Assembly (NCBI RefSeq): GCF_023053635.1
Contig: NC_086173.1
Location: forward strand, 144,245,197-144,309,196
Length of the DNA stretch: 64,000 nucleotides
Direction of reading: 5' to 3'
From: Elgaria multicarinata webbii
Lineage: Eukaryota > Chordata > Lepidosauria > Squamata > Anguidae
In this document: positions 28,735-38,900 of the stretch, in pieces
Layout: each line of letters begins with the position of its first letter
How positions within the stretch are numbered: the first letter of the stretch is position 1
Program-made: the position numbers and the translations under genes
Notes under the pieces: generated by a model
Told to the model about the DNA's origin: nothing
The model's input: the letters and a program-made list of their open reading frames with translations, nothing else
Database searches by the model: none

Positions 28735-29100
28735 GAGTTCGTGCACCGCCACACGTCCTCTCCCTTCCTCGCAATCCGGAGCGGTGCAGGGCGCGCGGAT
28801 CCGAATTAACTCCCGCTCTGACCTCGTCGCCATTGTTTTTGCAAATCGTGCCAGGACGGATCGTGGTGGGAGTAGCCGGATCCTCCCTCCGCGGCTTTGG
28901 ACGCCCGCGGGCCTCCCCTTCCTATTCGATGCTCGCCGCCAGTCCCACCCGCCGCCGGACACCTGCCATCCGCATGCAGGCGCTTACCTCCGGCCTGAGC
29001 TGCGCCGTCCCAAGCCTGCTCCTTCCTCAGTGAGAGGCGGCGGCCATCTCCGAAGGATCCGCGGGCTGGCAGGGCTGCTGGGAGTTGTAGTCCCTTGTCA
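28735..29100 (-). promoter_or_regulatory. CpG-island promoter, probable start of ASB-type gene
   Basis: CpG-dense between about 28,750 and 29,060, unlike the flanks. On the minus strand there is an ACTACAACTCCCAGCAG motif at 29,091-29,075 (ZNF143/STAF-like), then a YY1-like GAGATGGCCGCC at about 29,050, then a good donor CCGGAG|GTAAGC at 28,987/28,986. This is the layout of a first noncoding exon read leftward towards 24,234. A start codon reading only MAAASH then stop lies in it. An alternative start, MATRSERELIRIRAP, occurs at 28,833 inside the presumed intron. Linking it to the ASB-type gene is inference. Confidence 0.6.
28987..29065 (-). other. probable 5' noncoding exon of ASB-type gene
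   Basis: Bounded on the 3' side by donor CCGGAG|GTAAGC; the 5' end is a guess from the YY1-like element. It contains one very short upstream ORF. Confidence 0.45.
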
Positions 29101-29197
29101 GCACAAGTGATGGCGTGGGAAACCTACGCCACGTCTCGCCTCCTCCTCCCTCCGAAGCACCCCCGAGTGGATCGCAGGCCCGGAGGATGAGGGAGCC

Positions 29198-29252
29198 CCT
29201 TCCTCTCTCTCTCTTTCTCTCTCTCTCGCTCTGTGTGTGTGTGTGTGTGTGT
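29198..29252 (+). repeat. (TC)n then (TG)n microsatellite
   Basis: 'ctctctctctttctctct' runs into about nine TG units. Confidence 0.95.
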
Positions 29253-29516
29253 CACAGGATGGCGCTGATTATGGAGGTGCCACCGTTTTTCCGATGTTTG
29301 TGGGGCCCCGTTAATGTGCCTTTAATGGCGACGTCATGGCAAACAGAAATTCAACAGCTGCTAAGTTTCCCCTCTCCCCCGCCCCCAGCAGGTAGGGAGC
29401 GCACTAATCCTAAATAACAGCCGCATTGCGTGAAAATCAGCCCCCAAATGCCAACATCTTATCTGGAGGCATCTCCATCTAGGGTTATCGTCTTCCTGGC
29501 TGGTTTTGCTCCAGTG

Positions 29517-29965
29517 CCGAGAATCATACAGCTGGAAGGAACCCCTAAAACTCATCTAGTTCAACCCCTCTGCCAATGCAGAAAATCCACTACTGCAGCA
29601 TCCAAGATAGAAGTTTTTCAGCAGAGGCCACCTAAGGAGTCCGCCCCCTTCTAAGGCAGTCTGTTCACTGTCAAAACAAGTCATAAAGTCAGGAAGTTCG
29701 TCCTTATGTTTTGTCTAAATCCCTTTTCTTGTAATTTGAAGCTCTGGTTTGGGTCATACCCTGTGAAGCAACTGAAAACAAATTTGCTCCATCATCCATG
29801 CAATAACCCTTCAAATATTTGTAGATGGCTTTCGTATCACCGTCTCTTCTTCAGGACAAACATACCAGTCCCTTCAACCTTTCGTCTTAAAACCTGGTGT
29901 CCCCAGGCCTCTCCCAACTTTGTTGTCTTTCTCTACACACATTCCAGTTTATGAATATCCTTCAG
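29517..29965 (-). mobile_element. old CR1 LINE 3' region, reverse copy
   Basis: 'gaatcatacagctggaagga' and 'actcatctagttcaacccc' are the reverse of a CR1 tail; later parts ('tgaagcaactgaaaac', 'gatggctttcgtatcaccg') correspond to older CR1 3' UTR. It is much more diverged than 13,428. Confidence 0.65.
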
Positions 29966-30184
29966 CTGCGGTGGCCAGCTTCTTAACAGCAGACTCACAC
30001 AAAGAAATTAAGCGGGTGAAACTTTCCCTGGCATGGAGAGAATTTCTATGAAAAGCTTCACCTGCTAACTCTGTATCAGTTTGCGCTGTTAAACACAAAA
30101 GTAGAGGCGGGGTGGATGGAGGGGAATGAACAACCAAGCTTCCCACATATCTCGCTGATGGCTCTTAATTCATCATTAAGGAAG

Positions 30185-30690
30185 CCACTGACATAAGAAA
30201 CCAGGAGCCGGAGCCCTGTTCTGTGTTGTATATTAAAGTTTATTGAATTACCGTGTAAGAATTTTGCTCTGTAATAAAGTCATCTGGGATCTAAACTGAT
30301 TATTTACAGACAAAACTTCTCATTTCATGATAAAATTCCTACTTTGCTGAGAACAATATCTACAATAACATTATTACACTACAGAACAAAACGAAACGGG
30401 CTGGTTTGTTTGTCAAGCTTTCCAGATTAATAATAATTGATTCTCCAGTCGGTTGAGAGAGCACATTTGGGCAACTGGACCGGAATGCAAAAAGGGAAAG
30501 TGGGATAGTGACTTGGGATGCAAGAAACCAGAAAAGAAACACACACACCCCCCACAAAGTCCAGTAAGGGGCTGCAGCCCATCCCCAATAGCGGTCATGA
30601 GCAGATTCTTTCAACAAAATTAAGCCCCCCTTCGAGGATGTTCCTTCCAGCATTTATGGTGAACTGAAAGATCTATTGAGCATATAAGGC
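30185..30690 (-). other. possible 3' end of an unknown minus-strand transcript
   Basis: A minus-strand AATAAA lies at 30,244-30,239 in an A/T-rich stretch without a clear repeat. No ORF is recognised. It could be a polyadenylation region of a transcript from the 33-kb CpG island, or chance. Confidence 0.25.
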
Positions 30691-30691
30691 A

Positions 30692-30832
30692 GACTCCCCC
30701 AACCTGGTGCCCTCCAGATGTTGTTGCACTTCAGCTCCCATCAGCCCCTACCAGCATGGCCAATAGGCAGAAATGCTGGGAGTTGTTCAAAACACCCGGG
30801 AGGGAAGGACCAGGTTGTGGGGAAGCTGATAT
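30692..30832. mobile_element. family A element, full length
   Basis: 'cccccaacctggtgccctcc' to 'gaccaggttgtggggaagct', with 'ttcagctcccatcagcccct' facing 'gctgggagttgttcaaaac'. Confidence 0.78.
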
Positions 30833-32160
30833 AGGATTACTGAGATGTTAGCAGGACAAGTATCCTCTCTTTAACAGTCTCATAACTCTGGTAGTGGAAG
30901 TAGCCACAGCCTTGCCATAAGGTTGCCAGCTGACCAGAACAAAAGCCCTGTTCTGCTCAAGTGTATTTCAACAGCATATTTGATCTGTAGAAATCAGAAG
31001 AGGCTTATTTTCACAGCATGGCAACACACGCATTATCCACCTGTTGGTGTCTGGAGATCTTCTCAGGCCTCTAAATGCCAAGAACCAATTTGCTAGAGAC
31101 TGGTGAGATTGGGGGGCAACTGCAATGTACCTCTAGCATAAATATGAGGGCAGCTGCCATCCTGTTCTGTAAAACATACCGTGTGTCCAAGAGCCATCCA
31201 TGCAGGACTTTCACAGTACAAGAAGGACAATCATCCAGCTGTACAGAACTCAAGACTAAAGTTCTCCTCAGAGGCAAGACTTAACTTAAACCAGGACTTT
31301 TGACTTGCAATCAGGTTTTCAATTATAAAGCCAGTCTTGGAATGGGGGAATAGTAAAGGCAAGAGGCGTCCCGATCTTGTACAAAGTGACTTTCCTTCAG
31401 CACTAAGCAGGGAAGAACTTCCAGGTCAAAGGGCATGGCTTCCAAGCTGGCTCAATATAACAGGCAGAAGAAATATATGAAGGCAGGATTGAGAGCTTCA
31501 AGGATTATACCAAAGGGATAAGCAGTTGTGTTACCATGAGAGTTGTGTTCCAGAGCACAAGAGACACAAAATAGGTTAAGGCGACATTATACTATTGTAG
31601 GTGAGGCTCCACATAGGAGGGGTTGGATGAGGCATGTGGCTAGGGGAGTTTTAGGATTTCCATAGCCCTCCCCTGAGAGTCTCACATGCGTAATCTCAGT
31701 AATCTTTACAACTACTACGTAACTAGTACCCTTATCAGCATTCCCCAAATGATAAACTGGAGGTTGTGGCTGAAGGCACCGAGGGAGGTTATGGCTAGGC
31801 TGAGATCTGACCCAGGAACTTTCAAGTGGATGATGGATGCTCGTCCTAAGCAGCAGACACCAGCATTTGAATTTCTTTGGCAAACTAGGCATGGCCCAGG
31901 AGATTCATGAAAAGGGTCTCTTGCATTATTGTTAAAAGACAGCACGATTTGAATTGGAACTGTGATCTTGGGGAGTGGGATAAATCTTTCTCCACTGGTG
32001 CCATTTTCTTGATTTAAGTCCCTCTGAAGCTGGTGTTTGCCCCAGAGGGGAAAACATGCAAGAAGCCACATGGTAGCTGTAGGTTCTACCGCACAAGAAA
32101 AGTAGTTTCAGGGAGTTTTAATTCAGGAAAATGGCACAGAGAAATCCCCCAACACCATGA
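30833..32160. other. spacer with no recognised feature
   Basis: No coding match on either strand; ORFs are under 120 codons and mutually overlapping. Confidence 0.35.
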
Positions 32161-32309
32161 CAGCTCCTAACAGCTGCAGTTAAATAAATAAGCAAAAGAA
32201 AAACTTGCAGATATCCTTCGCACGGATTTGCCACATCATATCTAGTTTGGGCCTTACCTGATCAACCTATTTTGGTCCATAAATGTGTAGATTGTTAAGT
32301 TACACAAAA

Positions 32310-32440
32310 CTCTTCATAGGAACGAGTGAAGAGTTCTGAGGAACTTGAAAGCTTGCATGTGCTTATCACAACAGAGACGGTCCAATAAAAACTTCTCATC
32401 TCTTCTGTTTTGCAGTCTGGGGGTACACCAATGAGAAAAC
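32310..32440 (+). repeat. unclassified dispersed repeat, shared with 1,375-1,470
   Basis: 'gaagagttctgaggaacttg', 'aaagcttgc' and 'gtccaataaaaa' correspond to 'gaagagttctgcagaacacg', 'aaacttgc' and 'gtcctaataaaa'. It resembles the conserved 3' ends of old retroposons. Confidence 0.55.
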
Positions 32441-32879
32441 CTGCCAGTCAGGCAAAACCCTGACAAAAAAGATGGCATTACTACCGGAGGGCTTGCAAAA
32501 AAAGAGCGATCCCTGCTACTGGATCTATTTGCGAAGAAGGGTCCCAATCTGCCACTTGATATAGCTGACCGGAGCACAAGTGCTGCTTTGGGTTTGGACT
32601 GGAAATATACCAAGAGCAGCACTGAAGCCTCCTGGGTCAAGAAGGGGCAAAGGGACAAGGTATTGGGAGTGCTGGTGTGGACACACCTCATCTGGGTTTA
32701 TCGTAACAGAAAAGAATGGGGAACACATTTCAGCTGAGCTACAAGATAGGGTTGCTGACGGACCAGAAATGAACACCATCTGGTTGTTCCTGAGCCTTTT
32801 AAGCCGGAACTAAGAAACCGGCAAGTGATGCTTTTCATGACAGGGACAGAAATATTATCACCTGCTAATAAGGCCTGCA

Positions 32880-33770
32880 GATCAAGCTGCTCCCGAAGGC
32901 ACAGGGGGATGGCAACCCCAGCCCGAGAAGCAACGAAAGCTGCCGCTTGGGGACTTCGGCCTCAGACCTCAGAAGGCGTCAGAGATGCAAGCGATGGCTT
33001 CTGTAAAGAAGCTGAGCAGCCCCCTGGCAGAGCTAAGAAAGCCTCATGGAGCTCAGGGCAAAAGGAGGCGTGGGAGGAAGAGGCTGTCCACTCAAGGAGG
33101 AAGCGCTAAGACAAAGGGGGAAGGAGTTAACGTCTTGAAAGCTCTGAAAATATTCCCACCACCACCACCAACTACCGTGCGATCTACGGATCCTACTCAA
33201 AAACAGCGGCAAGCGGGAGTGCAAGGCAGCCGGAGGGAAGCAGGACTTCCTTTGTGCTTTCTGGAGAGCGTGGCGAGGCGTGGGGGGGTCTTGCGCCTGA
33301 AGAAGCGGCTGCGGAAACGCTTCGTGGACCGCCTCGACTGGCCGTGGCTAAGCAAGACGGAGGTGGCTCCTCCACGCTCCAGGGATCTGGGCAGGCTTCC
33401 AGCTACCTGCGAGCCCCGGCGCTTCCAAGTCCTAGGCCTCTGGCGCGCCCTTCCTCAGCCAGTTCCTCTGTGCTTGTCCTAGCCTGCTTCGGAAAGGAAG
33501 TGCCGCTGGATGAAACAGGAGAGACCCGGAGGGCGGGGCAGGGCGGCTCTCCCCTTGCTTAGCCAGGAGGATGTCCTCTCTCGGGGCCCAAGGGAGTCTG
33601 TAGACGCTCACGCAGCTTCAGGGCCCCTGCCTGAGCTGTCCTTTGCAGTGTCTTCAGGCTGCAGAGGGGAGAGGCAAAGATCCGGCGTCCCCCCGCCCCG
33701 GCGTCCCACACCTAGTCTCTCACCCCCTTGGCACATTCACGACAACAGGCCTCCTGGCCGCTTGGCTCAG
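32880..33770. promoter_or_regulatory. second CpG island, no gene identified
   Basis: GC- and CpG-rich, strongest at 33,180-33,450 and 33,520-33,740. The plus strand is open from 32,985 to 33,482 with a basic stretch RLKKRLRKRFVDRLDWPW; the minus strand has an overlapping open frame. No splice-supported gene is recognised. It sits just downstream of the PLXNB1 stop codon, so it may be a promoter for an unseen transcript, a 3' island, or an enhancer-like element. Confidence 0.45.
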
Positions 33771-33819
33771 CCCATCTGGAGGAACCCAGGTTCTGTTTAG
33801 GGAGGATTTCCCTAGCGTT

Positions 33820-33870
33820 CATTATTATCATCACCATCATCATTATTTTTATTATTATTATTTTTAAAAA
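33820..33870 (+). repeat. interrupted trinucleotide tract (ATT/ATC)
   Basis: 'attattatcatcaccatcat' grading into ATT units. It contains the only obvious minus-strand AATAAA (33,853-33,848) below the PLXNB1 stop. Confidence 0.9.
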
Positions 33871-34038
33871 GTCTGTATAAAAAACAAAGTCCGCTGGCAC
33901 CCTCGGCCCCTCTCGCTGGGCCTTTCCTGATCTGCGGCTGCTTCCTCTGTCCACCTCCACGTGGAGTGTCTGGTCCTGACTGCAACGGGTGCCGCCTGCT
34001 CCCCCCCCCGTCTCGGCCTGACTGTCCCTCTGTGCACG
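33848..34038 (-). terminator. PLXNB1: possible PLXNB1 3' UTR and poly(A) signal
   Basis: From the stop codon to a minus-strand AATAAA at 33,853 is about 190 nt. The signal sits in a simple repeat, so it may be fortuitous and the real 3' UTR longer. Confidence 0.35.
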
Positions 34039-34143
34039 TCACAAGTCTGTGACTTTGTTCTCCACTGCTGCGGCGATCTGCTGCAGGCGGTATCCCAGCT
34101 GCATCTTCTGTGCCGTCGGGTCCTCCTCCAAGGCAGTGATGAT
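34039..34143 (-). CDS. PLXNB1: PLXNB1 last coding exon
   Basis: [20 protein letters not shown] then [14 protein letters not shown] stop. VTDL is the class-B PDZ-binding terminus. Acceptor 'gagtctccctgcag'. It is separated from the previous exon by 3.4 kb. Confidence 0.97.
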   Translation of the reverse strand: MITALEEDPTAQKMQLGYRLQQIAAAVENKVTDL

Positions 34144-35946
34144 CTGCAGGGAGACTCAGAGCCGTTAGCCAAGGGTGGCGGGGGTGGGGTACGGATGGAC
34201 CTTCAGCCTCAAGGCTGGGCTTTTGAAGAGGATGCTGCGAATGCTGTTAGCCAAAGGCTCCAATCCCCAGTGATAGCTAATGTAGACACCCCCATCCCCC
34301 AGGCCTTAAGGTATTTGGAAGGGGCCCTGCTCAGGGTGCCTTCCTTGCTGGAATAGGGCTGGTATCCATTAGAAGCAGGGCCTTTTTGATAGTGGCGCCC
34401 CAACTGCAGAATGCTCTTTCCCCGGAAGTCTGCAGAACTCAATTCCTTTCTTCCTCCAATTGAATTCCTATTTCTTTTCTCCCTGCAATCCTTTCAATGG
34501 CCAAGGGGTGAGTGCTAAAACAATCCTTTGGTAGGGGTCACGGGGGGGGGGGGGGAGTAGGAGGGAGGAGAATTGGTCTGGGAGGATACTTGTGCCCTCC
34601 CAGTAGCCATATCCCTTCCCTGAGATCCTCAGTCTGCCCAGGCACACCTTTAAGCTCAGGCTGATGGAAAGCAAGTGGCAAGCTTCCCTTCAGCCATCCA
34701 TGCTCCCAGTGGCCAGGGGAGCTCACACCTGGCTACACTGCTCTCTGCTGCTAGGGGCATTTCCGTAGCACTATACAGGCTCAATCCGCCAATTTGTGGA
34801 GTTTGGGGAAAGGCACAGGGTTGTTTTGACTCTCCACAATTTTTCTGCAAGGGAAGGCACTGGAGCATGGGTTCTCAACAAGGGGGGAATTCCCCCCCCC
34901 GGGGGGGGATTTTAGGGTTCCAGGGGGGGAATTGGGGCCACTATTCAGCAAAGTATGATGTCCTGTAGATTATGTCTTCCTACACATGTTATTCAAAACG
35001 TCCCAGAAAAGTGTCATGTTGTCCGCAAAAGCCAGGCCTTTGCTCTCTTTTCTCTCCCTCCCTCGCAATCCTAGAAGTTTCAAGCTTCCTTTTAAAGGGG
35101 CAACGCAAAGCATGTGAGCTGAGAATGTAAAAGGGGCCATGCTTTGCGTTGCCCCTTTAAGTGGGACTAATCTAGAAAAATAAATAAAAGATTTTCAATA
35201 TTATATGCATATTATTTGGAATGCACCTTTTGAGTTAGACTGTCTTGGGAAGGGGGTAACTATATTCTGAACAATGGTGAAAGGAGGGAATGGAGCAAAA
35301 ATGGTTGAGAACCACTGCACTAGAGACCATCTCGCCTCTTGCCTTCTCCCATCCCTTCCCATTCAGACTTCCCCTTGCAGCCATTTGAAAGGGCCCATCC
35401 TGCTCCAGCTGCTTCGGCCACCAGGCCAGAAGAGAGCGAGAGAGAACTTTTGCCCTTTGCCGCCCAGGCCAGCAAATGCCCCCGCCCCCCTGCAACCCAC
35501 AGATATTGAACCTTTTCCAGCTGAGGGGCTGAATCTGGCTCTCAGGGCCGCATTCCAGTGGCATGTTTTAGCTGAAAGTCCGTATCGACAGTAGCTAAGC
35601 CTCTAGAGGGGCATTTTAACCTTTCAGAATGGGCCTGGGGGAAATATACAAAAGCTGGGAAACTCTGTATTGGATCTGGTTTTGGAAGGATGGAGAGGAG
35701 TCAGATGTGAACTTACCCAGAGTCATATGCAGTGTTTAGTAGCATATGCGTACTTATTTAGTAGAGTAAGTTGGCAATAATTACGAAGTTCTCATAGCTG
35801 TATAGTGACGGTCAGGTTTTTTTGCTGCTTAACACCAAGCAGACAGCCATTCATTGCACTTCATACTTTATGAAGATAAGATTTGTTTTTCCTTCTTTCC
35901 TGCCAAGAAATTAAACCCCGCCTTCTTTCTACTTCTTCATGAAGAG

Positions 35947-35991
<45 letters not shown>

Positions 35992-38900
35992 CTGACCATT
36001 TCTGGAACTTAGGAGTGACACTTATAAAATCCAAACACACTGGCTTGGCTCTTGGTTCTGACTTCGGGAGGAGGAAGGGTGCCTGCCTGCCCGGAGACCC
36101 GAGGCCTGTGGGATGACACCCCGTTGCATCCAAGGAACCAATGCAACACCTAGTAAAGGGATCGTGATCTGCCAGTTGAGGGTGCGTATAAGGTTTCCTT
36201 TGTCTTTATTATCTGAATCCATTTTCTATCAACAAACCAGATCATTCTTTCATACAAGTGAACTTGAGTCATATTGGTACCCTCAAATCTGTTTAATGGG
36301 GGTCCTTGGCTGGATCAGGATTAAGATCAACACCAAACCACCAAAGAACAGCGGAAGGTGTGTGGGGGGGGGCAGATTTGGCCCACAGGGCTGAGGTTCC
36401 CCACCCCTGCTGTAACCCATTGGGATGGCGGGAGGGCCCTGCCTCCCCTGGCAGCCTTTTCAGAGGGCTCCTTCAGCCTATTGACACTTCCTAGGTCAGA
36501 GGGTGTCTTACACTCTTCCTATGAGTAAGGAATTATGACCGAATCATTTTAGTACTGAGGAGGTTTTATTAGGTATCTATTCTGAAGCTCTTTTGAACTA
36601 TCTTGTTAGCAGAGGTCTCTCCATTTTTAACAGGAAACTGTAAAGTAGCCATCATATTGCAGGCAAAATGTCATCATGTCCTGTATGCGAGAATGTCTCC
36701 TTGAGTGCATCCTTCTTATCTAACATAAACAAGAGCTCCGGCTCCAGTGCTGCTGTGTCAAAGTTAACCTTTTGTAACTTATTGTAAGGCCAAAGGTATT
36801 GTTTATAGAACAGAGAGGATTGTTTAGCATAATTAGCTATGCCCCAGTGTTATGCTCTGATTGGTTTATGCTGCTACTGGGCCCTGCCCCTTGCAAGCTC
36901 AAATACTGTACTGTATTCCCTATGTCTTTTGTCTGATTGCTCCCTTTGAAGAGGCCAGGCCTTGATTACTAATCAATAAAGCGCTTTCGAACCCTCTGTC
37001 ACTGGAATGGTGGAGTCGTGCTTAAGGGCTGTTTGGATTTCGTCCCTGGGTGAAAAGAACATTGATCTAACAATCTTTTATAGAGAAAAGCTACGGATAA
37101 TGTATTCATATTTTGGTTCATTGTTTTTTTCTCACTTTGAGTAACGGGTGACACCCACACCCCGCCCCCAATGCGCACAAATTCTTATGAATTATTTTGA
37201 ATCATCCCCCTTAAGGAAGGTTGGGGATCATATTGTAATGCAGTTAGGACACAATGCAGCCCCAGATGTGGTTCAGACGTTCTTGCGGTAAGTCGGGGTG
37301 TGTGGGAGGGGGTTGGAATTAAATTATACATTTAAGGAGGGTTTTGGAAGACAGCAGTCTATGATATTGCCACCCATGTTTTATACACAGCATTCATTGG
37401 GAAAGGAGGTAGGGTGGAACTACTAGATAAACCACTGTTTCCCCAAGGCTAATGGGGTTCCTCAGTCGCCCTGCTGGAACAGTGCCTGTGAACCGCCCTC
37501 ACCTGGTCATAGTACTTGTTGATGTACTTGTAGAGTTCGTGCAGCGCCACCAAGGAATTGAGTTCACCTGAGTAATTCTGCAAGCAAGAGATAACTGCTG
37601 TCAGTGACCGAGGGAGCCAAAGCTCCCCTTTATTCATCCCACTTCAACAGCTCTGGGGTGTGTGTGTGTCAGGGGTCGAGTTGCAAATTAGGCAGGCAAC
37701 ATGGTGAAGGAACCACAGGGGCTTAAGTGTCATAAAGATTTATGAAGCTCCGGCACCCAGGCTGCTGTTTTATACCAGGCCAGAGGATTTGTCCATCGGC
37801 AGCGTCTCAGGCCTCATCATCTTTTCCATCACTACCATCCAACCCTTTTAACTCACATGGACTTATACAAAACACCCGCAGAAGTCTGGGGATCCCCTTG
37901 CCTGGCAGTAGCAGGGGAATCCCTCGTTTATCTCTCATCAGACAGGAAGGGGATCCTGTCCTTATCAGAGGTAAGGGAGGGACAGGCGCTACTTACCCGT
38001 GATAGTTCAGCCAGGGCGGAATTCATCTCCTGGTCGCTGGCAGAGATGGTCTGGCGAATATCTGCATAGTACCTGCAAAGGTCGAAATACTTAGGATCCA
38101 TTTCTCCACTCGAGTCGTTTGCCTTTCTTCCTCCCTCCACGTACCCAGCTTGCCCCTCCGATCCCCTTTCTTACCTTTCCACCATCTGCTTATAGCGTGG
38201 AATGTCACGGGCGTAGAGCAGCTTGTTAATGGGGGAATCCTGGAAAGGCCACAATGGGAGCAAGAATTTAGTGACAAGGCCCAGAAAACGGCAAATGTAA
38301 GGATTACAAAAACACCCTACCAAGGGGATGGGGAGGAAAGAAAGGAGAGGAATCACTGCAGAGAGATGTGAAGGGTACAAACCTCCCGCATCCCTTAATC
38401 CAAGGAATCCAGTCCTCAGCCTTGTCTGGTAATTGGCCACACGGGTCAGAGTTGTACTGCATGATAATGAGGTTGAGCAACTTGCTATGTTCAGTGCCAG
38501 TTTTTGGGAAACTGATAGATGTGTGCAGTACGCAACCCCAGCCCTAGCACTAACATAGCTGAACCATTTTGCCCCCTTTGAGATGTATTATTAGCCCCCA
38601 GCAGCTTAGAATCATAGAATAGTAGAGTTGGAAGGGGCCTACAAGGCCATCTAGTCCAACCCCCTGCCCATTGCAGGAATCTACCTTAAACCATTCCTGA
38701 CAGATGGTTGTCCAGCTTCACAGGGGCCACATCACAACTCAGTTGCGAAACAACGGCAGCAACTAGACCATAAGAACCCACCTGCTGGATCAGACCAAAG
38801 GTCCATCTAGTCCCGCCTCCTGCTTCCCACTATGGCTAACAAGATACCTGCGTCATATAACCAACCCAATGTGGATTTGGAGCCACCCCAGAGCAAATAC

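Noticed and set aside
28732-28962. 77-codon minus-strand ORF as a coding first exon (MATRSERELIRIRAP)
   Set aside because: It lies 3' of the good donor at 28,986, has no donor of its own that I can defend, and CpG islands commonly hold chance ORFs.
32985-33482. Cathelicidin-like gene
   Set aside because: Only a basic stretch is suggestive; no cathelin domain, no cysteine pattern and no signal peptide was found nearby.
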